Below are positions 6,648 to 12,165 of a DNA stretch of 32,207 nt, piece by piece. A model generated the notes under the pieces. The model was not told where the DNA came from, did no database searches, and saw only the letters and a list, made by a program, of their open reading frames with translations. Every line of letters begins with the position of its first letter. Within the stretch, counting starts at the first letter, position 1. The stretch is from a virus: IMG/VR virus record IMGVR_UViG_3300030382_000838, positions 1 through 32,207 of that record. One strand, 5' to 3'. The translations under genes were made by a program, and so were the position numbers.

Positions 6648-7148
6648 TTATTTTTCCTTTTTTTTGTATCTATTACCATATAATTCATATAAACGATTTG
6701 CGTATTTTTCACAACATCGCAATCTGCAAAAATTGCCATAACCCCACTTCTTGTATCCTGTCATCCAGAGACGAACTTCTATGCCCTTGTGTACTTTATG
6801 TTCGCAGGTAGTCCCTTTTTCTGCAATATAACTCTGTTCGCATTTCCATAAAATCTGCCAATCACCAACCAATCCATCAGGTATTTTTTCTTTATCGTCA
6901 AGCAAGGATTCTGGAATGTTTATGTTAAGAATATGCTTTGGGGATTTTTTGCCACACTCAACACAAACATCAGGCTCTTGATTTTCTGTACACCAGAAAG
7001 GATTAAACAAGTGTTGTTTCCATTTCTCAAAATGTTCTTTGTTCATCCTGTTCACCAACAATCGTTGGTCGATGGAATTGGGATCAAGATATTTTTTTCC
7101 TGTTTTTGTTCTTAATCTTCCTGTTGCTGTTCTTGTTAATGTATTCAT
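6648..7148 (-). CDS. Hypothetical zinc-binding protein
   Basis: The 166-aa product is not recognised. It is basic at both ends (RLRTKTGKKYLDP; YGNRYKKKEK) with two likely metal sites: CVEC near residue 62, C102, TCEHKVH near 114, and a CRLRCCEKYANR cluster near 141-152. The aromatic and basic C-terminus suggests nucleic acid binding. AAAGGA lies upstream, preceded by a GNRA mini-hairpin (7165-7174). Confidence 0.6.
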   Translation of the reverse strand: MNTLTRTATGRLRTKTGKKYLDPNSIDQRLLVNRMNKEHFEKWKQHLFNPFWCTENQEPDVCVECGKKSPKHILNINIPESLLDDKEKIPDGLVGDWQILWKCEQSYIAEKGTTCEHKVHKGIEVRLWMTGYKKWGYGNFCRLRCCEKYANRLYELYGNRYKKKEK

Positions 7149-7164
7149 TTGTCGTTTTCCTTTC

Positions 7165-7174
7165 GGCTTTCGCC
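7165..7174 (-). promoter_or_regulatory. GNRA mini-hairpin before a ribosome site (copy 1)
   Basis: On the minus strand GGC-GAAA-GCC folds as a 3-bp stem with a GAAA tetraloop, followed directly by GAAAGGAAAA and then the ATG at 7148. It is the first of five such elements in the early region. A role in translation or mRNA stability is inferred from the repeat pattern. Confidence 0.5.
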
Positions 7175-7181
7175 TTGTTTG

Positions 7182-7451
7182 TTATCCTTCATCGCGGTAT
7201 TGCAATTTACCATCAATGAAACCGATATTTACATACTCGCCATTTTCGCCTTCATCATCTATATCGCCATCGGCGAAGGTGTATTGCGCGACAATTTCAA
7301 CCGTTCCATCCGTTTGCTCTGCAAACTTGATTGCGGTTTTAAGGTTACTGAAACCACTTGCAATCGTGGGGTAACTTTCGTTCTCGCCATCCCCATCTCT
7401 TACCATAAAAGTTATGTAGTATTCTGCTTTTGGTGGGTTTTGCTTATTCAT
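7182..7451 (-). CDS. Hypothetical acidic protein
   Basis: The 89-aa product is not recognised. It begins with a polar stretch and a beta-strand (AEYYITFMVRDGDGE), then a helix (LKTAIKFAEQ), a strand (GTVEIVAQYTF) and a very acidic loop (ADGDIDDEGENGEY). This compact beta/alpha mix is common among small early phage proteins. The start overlaps the previous stop by 8 nt (ATGAATAA). The GNRA hairpin lies just after its stop. Confidence 0.6.
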   Translation of the reverse strand: MNKQNPPKAEYYITFMVRDGDGENESYPTIASGFSNLKTAIKFAEQTDGTVEIVAQYTFADGDIDDEGENGEYVNIGFIDGKLQYRDEG

Positions 7452-7701
7452 TTTCTTTTTCCTTTTCGTTGTTTTCTTTTTGGTTCAATTCAGCACTGAC
7501 CTCTGCCTTGACTGACTCGGTAACTTCATCTCCAAGTTCTAAGGCGAGTTCCCCCGCCCATTGGATGCACCGCTCCCGCTTCTCCAACTCATGATCAGGT
7601 GCGGTGATCGCACAAAGTAGGGCGAGTTTCAGTGCTTCGCGTTTGTTCGTTGGCTCTCTTAGACGTATATCGCGGTGGTGTTTGTTGGTCTGCCTGTTCA
7701 T
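7444..7701 (-). CDS. Hypothetical protein
   Basis: The 85-aa product is not recognised. The first 20 residues are basic (MNRQTNKHHRDIRLREPTNK), followed by two predicted helices (REALKLALLCAI; EKRERCIQWAGELALELG) and a Glu/Lys-rich C-terminal tail. ATG 7701 makes an ATGA overlap with the preceding stop and has an AGGAAG site, so the longer frame to 7749 is not used. It is part of the run of coupled small genes from 11.06 kb to 6.6 kb. Confidence 0.6.
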   Translation of the reverse strand: MNRQTNKHHRDIRLREPTNKREALKLALLCAITAPDHELEKRERCIQWAGELALELGDEVTESVKAEVSAELNQKENNEKEKENE

Positions 7702-8024
7702 GTCGCACACACTTCCTCGCCCGTTGTTCGAAGCATCTCGACTTCCCAATCACCATCGCAAAATGGATCAGAGGTTATGTATTCGCCGCGTGATAATACG
7801 CTGCCGACTTCTAAGGCTTTCGCCACAACTGTTTGTGGTGTTCCCATGAAAGTGTACTTCAAGAATTGCACTTCATCGGTTTTTAGACTACCAGAGAAAA
7901 GCAACTTTGAATATGATTCGTATGCTGTCAATGCGTTTTTCTTATGACGATAGACCGTTGCTTGCAATGATCCATTCACTTCATTTTCTGGTATTAGTTT
8001 CACGATGTAGATTGCTGTTTTCAT
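7698..8024 (-). CDS. Hypothetical protein
   Basis: The 108-aa product is not recognised. It has a beta-strand start (MKTAIYIVKLIPENEVNG), a helix with KKNALTAYESYSKLLFSG, then strands around EVQFLKYTFMGTP and a short C-terminal helix. No catalytic motif is visible. It is joined to both neighbours by ATGA overlaps, so it is almost certainly translated within this operon. Confidence 0.6.
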   Translation of the reverse strand: MKTAIYIVKLIPENEVNGSLQATVYRHKKNALTAYESYSKLLFSGSLKTDEVQFLKYTFMGTPQTVVAKALEVGSVLSRGEYITSDPFCDGDWEVEMLRTTGEEVCAT

Positions 8025-8218
8025 TTGTCACCTTCTTTCTGTTGTTGTTCAATTTCCCATTGTTGGAAATGTAATTTTCTGAAACGATGTTCACGATAGG
8101 TTTGTATCAGTGCGATGCCGACCATCGCGGAAAATCCAAACCACTCCCCAAAGTATGCAAGCACTACTGCCACGAAAAGTGCAAGTGCTATTGATCTGTG
8201 ATTATCAAAGTTGTTCAT
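8021..8218 (-). CDS. Small membrane protein
   Basis: The 65-aa product has a short polar N-terminus, a hydrophobic stretch (SIALALFVAVVLAYFGEW, then FSAMVGIALIQTY; about residues 8-40, one or two spans) and a long charged C-terminal helix (REHRFRKLHFQQWEIEQQQ) probably in the cytoplasm. I chose ATG 8218 because GAGGA lies 8 nt upstream; it overlaps the preceding gene by 14 nt. The ATGA junction with the next gene supports translation. The role is unknown; superinfection exclusion or membrane signalling are only possibilities. Confidence 0.62.
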   Translation of the reverse strand: MNNFDNHRSIALALFVAVVLAYFGEWFGFSAMVGIALIQTYREHRFRKLHFQQWEIEQQQKEGDK

Positions 8219-8486
8219 TTTGTTTGTCCTCATTTTCTTTGCGGATTCTTGCAACCATCTCGGCTGTCAATTCAATTATGGCGCGCCTCCGTTGTGTTTG
8301 AATGCACTGCTCAACTTGCATTGTTGTGACTGGTTGATGGCTGCACACCTTCACTATATCTTCGCCATCCAAAACGTCACAAGCACATTTGTACAACGCC
8401 CATTCTTCAACGCACCCCGCATCGTCTTTTTGGAATGCACAGATCAATGCTGTGCGGGCTTCAATTTTTGATTCTGAAATACTCAT
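8205..8486 (-). CDS. Hypothetical protein
   Basis: The 93-aa product is not recognised. It is helical with Cys scattered through the middle (ALICAFQKDDAGCVEEWALYK, CACDVL, VCSHQ, EQCIQ) and a basic/acidic C-terminal helix (TQRRRAIIELTAEMVARIRKE). The start forms an ATGA overlap with the previous gene, and the ribosome site AAGGAAA is part of an 18-bp element repeated at three junctions. Confidence 0.58.
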   Translation of the reverse strand: MSISESKIEARTALICAFQKDDAGCVEEWALYKCACDVLDGEDIVKVCSHQPVTTMQVEQCIQTQRRRAIIELTAEMVARIRKENEDKQNEQL

Positions 8487-8860
8487 TGTGCTGTTTCCTT
8501 TGGTTCAGTTTTAGTTACATCCATCACTTCTTGAAGCATATTCAATTGCCAATCTATTGAATCGTTGACAATCTGCCTCAGTTCTCTGGGAAGTATTTTT
8601 GAACACACCCAAAGATGGTTGTGGTATTCGTCCATTTCATCTGTTTCAATCCTAATTTGAATATCGTTTTCATTCAACTTACTTTTTTCAATTCTATTTT
8701 TGATCTGAAAGTACAGGCTTCCTTCTAAACTTTTGATAAACATATCTGCCCACTCTAAGTCTGGCAAATCTATAACATTATCCATAGAACCTTCAAAGTG
8801 TTTTGCGATTGTGTTCCTGTTTCCGCATACCCATATTTTGTATCTTTGTTTGTTTCTCAT
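8483..8860 (-). CDS. Hypothetical protein ending KETAQ
   Basis: The 125-aa product is not recognised. It starts with basic strands (MRNKQRYKIWVCGNRNTIA) and has an alternating charged middle (KNRIEKSKLNENDIQIRIE) and a helical C-terminus. Its last residues KETAQ are encoded by the same 18 bp that supply the ribosome site and start of the next gene. The same five residues end two neighbouring unrelated proteins. Confidence 0.58.
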   Translation of the reverse strand: MRNKQRYKIWVCGNRNTIAKHFEGSMDNVIDLPDLEWADMFIKSLEGSLYFQIKNRIEKSKLNENDIQIRIETDEMDEYHNHLWVCSKILPRELRQIVNDSIDWQLNMLQEVMDVTKTEPKETAQ

Positions 8861-9390
8861 TGTGCTGTTTCCTTTTTTGTTATTCCATCCATGTATTCAA
8901 GTTCACCGTTACGGAAGCCGCCGCATACGCCGCCATCTTCCACGCTACCCCACAATCCTGTTTCTGAATCCTTTTCATACTCATCAAGTTCAATCACAGA
9001 CCAGACAGTTGCCAAGGCAAATCGCTTCGCTTCTTCAAGGTCAACAAACTCACCGCAACGCTCTCGCTCATCTTCTTGTTCCCATGCACCGACAACAATC
9101 TTGGTTAAGACAAAGCAAGTGGTTGCTTTGTGGTGCGTGGGTATGGTTGGGATAAACTCCGCGCCAACCCCACCAATCCATCTGGCAACATTGCCACAGT
9201 CATCGTGCCAAAAATCCCATACGATTTTACCGTAAGCATTTTTCATAACCAGTTCGCGTTCAATCCAAAACTCGTTCACCGTTGACCTGTGTTTTCTTAC
9301 CCACAATTTTGATACATCAAACTTCTTTCCAAGTTTTGCTTGGAGTTCAATCAATGTTGTTTTTGTTTTTTCAAACTTTCTAAGACTCAT
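8857..9390 (-). CDS. Hypothetical protein ending KETAQ
   Basis: The 177-aa product is not recognised. It has a basic N-terminus (SLRKFEKTKTTLIELQAKLG), a beta-rich middle with NAYGKIVWDFWHDDCGNVARW, and a C-terminal helix (LEEAKRFALATVWSVIELDEYE) followed by a Gly-rich acidic loop. I preferred ATG 9390 over 9396 because AAAGGA is then 8 nt away instead of 2. It ends in KETAQ, as do the genes on either side of its neighbourhood, because of the shared junction. Confidence 0.58.
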   Translation of the reverse strand: MSLRKFEKTKTTLIELQAKLGKKFDVSKLWVRKHRSTVNEFWIERELVMKNAYGKIVWDFWHDDCGNVARWIGGVGAEFIPTIPTHHKATTCFVLTKIVVGAWEQEDERERCGEFVDLEEAKRFALATVWSVIELDEYEKDSETGLWGSVEDGGVCGGFRNGELEYMDGITKKETAQ

Positions 9391-9392
9391 TT

Positions 9393-9647
9393 TCATTTTC
9401 CTTTTCTGTTTTTGAATCGTCTTTTGCCGATTCGTTTTTTTGATTCTACTTTGTATTCTTCATACGCTTCATTGTTGAGTTTGTGATCGTGGCAATCAAA
9501 CTCCTTCTCGCACATATCATTCCAATCATCCCACCCGCTTCGCGGAATGCAGCCACCAAAACATCTTTGCGGATTCTCTTGTGGTCGCTGCCGATACTTC
9601 TTGAATAGCCGTTGAAGTAATAAGAATGTTGCGGTTGGGTTATTCAT
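9393..9647 (-). CDS. Hypothetical small basic protein
   Basis: The 84-aa product is not recognised. It has Cys/His residues that could bind metal (RCFGGC, DMCEKEFDCHDH, about residues 29-54) and a very basic C-terminal tail (KKRIGKRRFKNRKGK), pointing to nucleic acid binding. The N-terminus is mildly hydrophobic (TATFLLLQRLF). It starts in the repeated 18-bp junction with an ATGA overlap, and its own end provides the GGAAAATGA junction for the next gene. Confidence 0.58.
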   Translation of the reverse strand: MNNPTATFLLLQRLFKKYRQRPQENPQRCFGGCIPRSGWDDWNDMCEKEFDCHDHKLNNEAYEEYKVESKKRIGKRRFKNRKGK

Positions 9648-9901
9648 TGTGCTGTTTCCTTTTGTTCTTCGTTGATGTGTTCAGCAATTTCGTACCAATT
9701 TACATCGGATAGGAAGGCAGAAGCGTAATCCACCATAAACGATGGACAAGGAGCCTCCTCAAAAATAATTTCCTCTGCATATTCCTTCACAGATTCATGA
9801 TCTACTTTTTGCCCATCAGGATCGTACCCATCGAAAATCTCAAGGTTGATTCGCCAAGTGGCGTAATTTGTCCATCCATTATATTTTTCTTGTTCTTTCA
9901 T
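9644..9901 (-). CDS. Small phage protein with GWTNYATW motif
   Basis: The 85-aa product carries GWTNYATWRINLEIFDG near its N-terminus, a hallmark of a widespread family of small phage and plasmid proteins of unknown function (NGWxNYxTWxV...). A helical part with acid-rich segments follows (EYAEEIIFEEAPCPSF) and it ends QKETAQ. Of two ATG codons six bases apart, 9901 is preferred because AAAGGA is 8 nt away; the one at 9907 leaves 2 nt. A GCAA mini-hairpin precedes the ribosome site. Confidence 0.68.
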   Translation of the reverse strand: MKEQEKYNGWTNYATWRINLEIFDGYDPDGQKVDHESVKEYAEEIIFEEAPCPSFMVDYASAFLSDVNWYEIAEHINEEQKETAQ

Positions 9902-9921
9902 TTTCATTTTCCTTTCATTGT

Positions 9922-9931
9922 GCCTTGCGGC
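9922..9931 (-). promoter_or_regulatory. GNRA mini-hairpin before a ribosome site (copy 2)
   Basis: Minus-strand GCC-GCAA-GGC, followed by ACAATGAAAGGAAAATG and the start of the GWTNYATW gene. The loop differs from the GAAA copies but remains GNRA. Confidence 0.5.
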
Positions 9932-9934
9932 GGT

Positions 9935-10105
9935 TTAGTTTACTTTCCATATTCCTGTAACCATAATTTCAGTAACGCCTTTCCAATCTTGCTCCTTCAT
10001 TGAATCTTTTTTCTGTTGAAGTGCCTGTTCTGCTTCTTTCCGTGTTTCCCATGTTCCAAGTACATGTGGGTCGCAACTGTCATTTGTTATTATTATTACG
10101 AACAT
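9935..10105 (-). CDS. Hypothetical 56-aa protein
   Basis: The product begins with a beta-strand (MFVIIITNDS), then a short loop with HVLGTWETRKEAEQALQQKK, a helix, and a final strand (EIMVTGIWKVN). This beta-alpha-beta layout is common in tiny early phage proteins; no function is recognised. The start at 10105 has AAAGGA 8 nt upstream (10111 would leave 2 nt). The mini-hairpin and ribosome site upstream are nearly identical to those of the next gene. Confidence 0.6.
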   Translation of the reverse strand: MFVIIITNDSCDPHVLGTWETRKEAEQALQQKKDSMKEQDWKGVTEIMVTGIWKVN

Positions 10106-10125
10106 TTTCATTTTCCTTTCGTTCT

Positions 10126-10135
10126 GCCTTGCGGC
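10126..10135 (-). promoter_or_regulatory. GNRA mini-hairpin before a ribosome site (copy 3)
   Basis: Minus-strand GCC-GCAA-GGC, followed by AGAACGAAAGGAAAATG. The surrounding 25 bases match copy 2 almost exactly, although the two genes it serves are unrelated. Confidence 0.5.
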
Positions 10136-10142
10136 GGTTTGT

Positions 10143-10517
10143 TTAGTGCGCCCTTGTCTGAACACCACATTCTTCGAGTTGAAGTTGCAGAAGTTTACAA
10201 TCGGAAATTGGAATGATGCAATCGCGGTCTGCATTCAGTTCATCCCGCCTCTTGTACATCTGTTCTAGCCAATGACATTCTAAATCTTCAGCACCATTCC
10301 ACAATGCTTCGCAACCTTCTTTTGGGGAAGAATTAGTACCGCCTGTTGACAACCTGATCTTCATCTGAAAAGCCAATTGGCGAAGTTCCGAATAGAAGTT
10401 GTATACGTTGTCGAGTTCCCACCACGCCAACATACATCGCGGCGCAATAGCGTTCGTGTGTTTCATGTAGTCGTTGAACCTACTATTTTTTATTATTGAT
10501 TCCGTTTCGTTCTTCAT
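10143..10517 (-). CDS. Hypothetical protein
   Basis: The 124-aa product is not recognised. It is helical with several Trp and Cys residues (RCMLAWWELDNVYNFYSELR; CEALWNGAEDLECHWLEQM) and a charged C-terminus with CIIPISDCKLLQLQLEECG. I chose ATG 10517, which has AAAGGA 8 nt upstream and the mini-hairpin further up; the open frame to 10694 runs through a leader hairpin and the preceding gene and has no ribosome site. Confidence 0.6.
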   Translation of the reverse strand: MKNETESIIKNSRFNDYMKHTNAIAPRCMLAWWELDNVYNFYSELRQLAFQMKIRLSTGGTNSSPKEGCEALWNGAEDLECHWLEQMYKRRDELNADRDCIIPISDCKLLQLQLEECGVQTRAH

Positions 10518-10546
10518 CTTTATTTTCCTTTCAAGAAAATCGTTTT

Positions 10547-10556
10547 GCCTTTCGGC
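10547..10556 (-). promoter_or_regulatory. GNRA mini-hairpin before a ribosome site (copy 4)
   Basis: Minus-strand GCC-GAAA-GGC, followed by AAAACGATTTTCTTGAAAGG, so the ribosome site is about 10 nt further away than in copies 2, 3 and 5. Confidence 0.45.
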
Positions 10557-10576
10557 TATTGATCGCACCGAGTTGT

Positions 10577-10609
10577 GCGGTGGTAGGCACTCTTGTGAAT
10601 GCCCACCGC
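10577..10609 (-). promoter_or_regulatory. Long bulged hairpin in an early leader
   Basis: On the minus strand GCGGTGG pairs with CCACCGC and GCATTC with GAGTGC, giving 13 bp with a 3-nt bulge (CTA) and an ACAA loop. No T run follows, so it does not look like a simple terminator. An RNase III processing site or a stability element between 10618 and 10517 is plausible. Confidence 0.6.
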
Positions 10610-10617
10610 CTCGCAAC

Positions 10618-10848
10618 CTAAGCAATAAAGAAATCTTCTGCAAAGTTTGAAAGAGCGACCAATAATAATTCAACCTCTTGGTTGTTATATCCACCTGCTT
10701 GTAATTTGCGAGTCCATTCTACTTTTGTGAGTTCGCCAACTTCGCTTCTGCCTATGTCGATTTCTTCTGAACCGATAGATGAATCGAGTACCCGTATGAA
10801 ACTACGATGGGTGGTTATCTTCATGTTGTTTGTTGTAAGTTGTTTCAT
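10618..10848 (-). CDS. Hypothetical protein
   Basis: The 76-aa product is not recognised. The N-terminal half is mixed (KITTHRSFIRVLDSSIG), the middle contains VGELTKVEWTRKLQAGGYNNQEV, and the C-terminus is an acidic, hydrophobic helix (ELLLVALSNFAEDFFIA). The ATG at 10848 has AAAGGA 7 nt upstream and the fifth mini-hairpin before that. It is the second gene of the operon starting at the 11.1 kb promoter. Confidence 0.6.
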   Translation of the reverse strand: MKQLTTNNMKITTHRSFIRVLDSSIGSEEIDIGRSEVGELTKVEWTRKLQAGGYNNQEVELLLVALSNFAEDFFIA

Positions 10849-10867
10849 TTCATTTTCCTTTCGTTGT

Positions 10868-10877
10868 GCCTTTCGGC
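10868..10877 (-). promoter_or_regulatory. GNRA mini-hairpin before a ribosome site (copy 5)
   Basis: Minus-strand GCC-GAAA-GGC, followed by ACAACGAAAGGAAAATG. It lies just after the stop of the KOW-like gene. Confidence 0.5.
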
Positions 10878-10884
10878 GGTTGTG

Positions 10885-11061
10885 TTATGCGTAAATGCTA
10901 AGATTTAATTTACGCCAATTCGATTTGCTTGTTATTACTTTTCGGCTTTGACCGTTGAGGAAAAACTCAACAACCATTTCCAAGCCTCTGGTTCTTACCA
11001 CTGTACCGATTTGTCCTTTGAAGTTTCCTCGGTGGGCTTGTACTTTTGTTCCTTGTTTCAT
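10885..11061 (-). CDS. Small KOW-like protein, first gene of the early operon
   Basis: This 58-aa gene starts at ATG 11061 and stops at TAA 10885-10887. The sequence KQGTKVQAHRGNFKGQIGTV matches the KOW signature (G-x-x-V-x-V-x-x-G-x-F-K-G-x-x-G-x-V), followed by strands around MVVEFFLNG and a basic C-terminus. KOW domains bind RNA or RNA polymerase partners in NusG-like factors and ribosomal proteins. AAAGGA lies 7 nt upstream. It is the first gene after the operator-controlled promoter, so a role in transcription or translation takeover is possible but not shown. Confidence 0.68.
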   Translation of the reverse strand: MKQGTKVQAHRGNFKGQIGTVVRTRGLEMVVEFFLNGQSRKVITSKSNWRKLNLSIYA

Positions 11062-11103
11062 TGTTCTGTCCTTTCGTTGGGGGTTTGTTTCTTAACTGCT
11101 AGT

Positions 11104-11132
11104 ATTATATCGGCATATTCTGAATATGCCAC
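11104..11132 (-). promoter_or_regulatory. Early promoter (sigma70-like)
   Basis: On the minus strand a perfect TATAAT (-10, 11104-11109) lies 17 bp after GTGGCA (-35, 11127-11132; 4 of 6 matches to TTGACA). An A-rich stretch with a run of nine A (about 11153-11170) lies upstream, like an UP element. The predicted start near 11097 gives a short 5' leader before ATG 11061. Confidence 0.75.
11112..11130. promoter_or_regulatory. Perfect 19-bp palindrome overlapping the early promoter
   Basis: GGCATATTC and GAATATGCC are perfect 9-bp inverted arms around one base. The palindrome covers the promoter spacer and part of the -35 box, the usual place for a repressor operator. It does not match the standard LexA box. 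The binding protein is unknown; the winged-helix protein at 6256-6645 or a host regulator are candidates. Confidence 0.7.
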
Positions 11133-11188
11133 CACTTATTGTGTATTTTTCTTCTTTTTTTTTATTTTTATGCATATTTATTTACGCC

Positions 11189-11209
11189 CTGTTTATTGGG
11201 CTAAAAACG
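11189..11209. repeat. Distant copy of the left-end GGGCTAA repeat
   Basis: CTGTTTATTGGGCTAAAAAC closely matches the copies at 39-54 and 120-137. This one lies about 60 bp upstream of the early promoter, so the same factor could act at both control regions. The 11062-11373 gap also holds the promoter, operator, a stem-loop and a possible 28-aa ORF. Confidence 0.6.
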
Positions 11210-11220
11210 CACCTATCCAA

Positions 11221-11307
11221 TTATTGCGACCTACCTCGCATTTTAAGCCCCTCGATTCTCAGGCGGGTGGTTAGTCGTTTTCTTTCGATGGATGCAGCAC
11301 AAGCCAT
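11221..11307 (-). CDS. Possible 28-aa basic peptide
   Basis: A frame from ATG 11307 to TAA 11221-11223 encodes a strongly basic peptide (IERKRLTTRLRIEGLKMRGR). A G-rich stretch plus AGG lies just upstream but is not a standard site, and the frame sits between the stem-loop and the early promoter. It may be chance. Confidence 0.22.
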   Translation of the reverse strand: MACAASIERKRLTTRLRIEGLKMRGRSQ

Positions 11308-11313
11308 CCTAGC

Positions 11314-11332
11314 CCCCCTATTTTGTAGGGGG
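11314..11332. terminator. G/C stem-loop after the tail operon
   Basis: CCCCCTA and TAGGGGG form a perfect 7-bp stem around TTTTG. It lies 42 bp after the metallophosphoesterase stop on the minus strand. No T run follows on that strand (only TTTGTT on the other), so it may act as a weak or factor-assisted end of the late transcript, or protect its 3' end. Confidence 0.45.
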
Positions 11333-11373
11333 TTTGTTAGGCTGTGGGGTTTCTGGGTTGTGGGGTGGTGAGG

Positions 11374-12165
11374 TCAAGTACGGTGGGGTGGTGGTGAATC
11401 CAAGTCCACAAGTTCTGCTGTCCAAGAATCTTTGCCCATCCGTCCAAGCCTTCCAAGTTGGCACTGCCCGAATAATACGCTTCTGCCCCACGCTTGAATA
11501 TCGAATCTATGTGTGTATGCAGGGCGTTCTTCAAATGCCATGTACCCGACATTGCAGTAATGCCAAGGCAACTTGACCCTTGCACTACGCTTGCACTGCG
11601 TGGGTGGCACAGGACGGTGTGTGTGCCCACGAACAATCAACCTGTGTGCATGTCCACCACATGCCATTGCAAGTTGTATGGCTTCCAACTCATCACTGTT
11701 CGCACCAGTAGAAAATCCGTGACTGAAGATTATTGCACCCAATTGGAAGCAACTTCCGTGGCGATACGGAACATGCTGCCAACGTTTGTATTCATCTGCA
11801 ACACCTTCAATCTTTCTTGGGTTGCACAGTTCCCGCAGATCATATTTTATTCTGCGTGAATCTGGTCGCTGAATGTTGTCATCATGGTTTCCATCCAACA
11901 ACACCAACTTGCAATCTTCGGGCAACGCTTTGCGTATTCTTGAAAGCATATCTGCTGCAACTTTGTATTCTTCAATCAGTGTGTGTCCAACTGGTTCATT
12001 GTCGTTGTGCACGCTTGCTGCTTCTGCATCTACAACATCCCCACAATGAATGAAGTGCGTTAATTTTCTGCCCTTTAATTCTTCAATCAGTTTTGCAATT
12101 GCACGTTCGCTTTGATACGGGCAGTGTGTACAACTGATTGCAGCAAATTGTGCGTAGTCAGGCAT
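11374..12165 (-). CDS. Calcineurin-like metallophosphoesterase with altered first motif
   Basis: The 263-aa protein has the metallophosphoesterase motifs in order: GDVVD (42-46), GNHDD (92-96), SHG (148-150) and GHTH (180-183). The first motif, normally D-x-H (as in SDTHxPY), reads S-C12-T-H14, so the usual first metal-ligand Asp is Cys; the codon is TGT. Phage enzymes of this family may act on nucleotides or nucleic acid. It is the last gene of the tail operon and overlaps the fibre gene by 8 nt. Activity may be reduced or use another metal. Confidence 0.85.
   Translation of the reverse strand: MPDYAQFAAISCTHCPYQSERAIAKLIEELKGRKLTHFIHCGDVVDAEAASVHNDNEPVGHTLIEEYKVAADMLSRIRKALPEDCKLVLLDGNHDDNIQRPDSRRIKYDLRELCNPRKIEGVADEYKRWQHVPYRHGSCFQLGAIIFSHGFSTGANSDELEAIQLAMACGGHAHRLIVRGHTHRPVPPTQCKRSARVKLPWHYCNVGYMAFEERPAYTHRFDIQAWGRSVLFGQCQLGRLGRMGKDSWTAELVDLDSPPPHRT

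Noticed and set aside
10518-10694. 59-codon N-terminal extension of the 124-aa early protein
   Set aside because: It runs through a stable hairpin, a mini-hairpin and the end of the preceding gene, and has no ribosome site, whereas ATG 10517 has AAAGGA at 8 nt.
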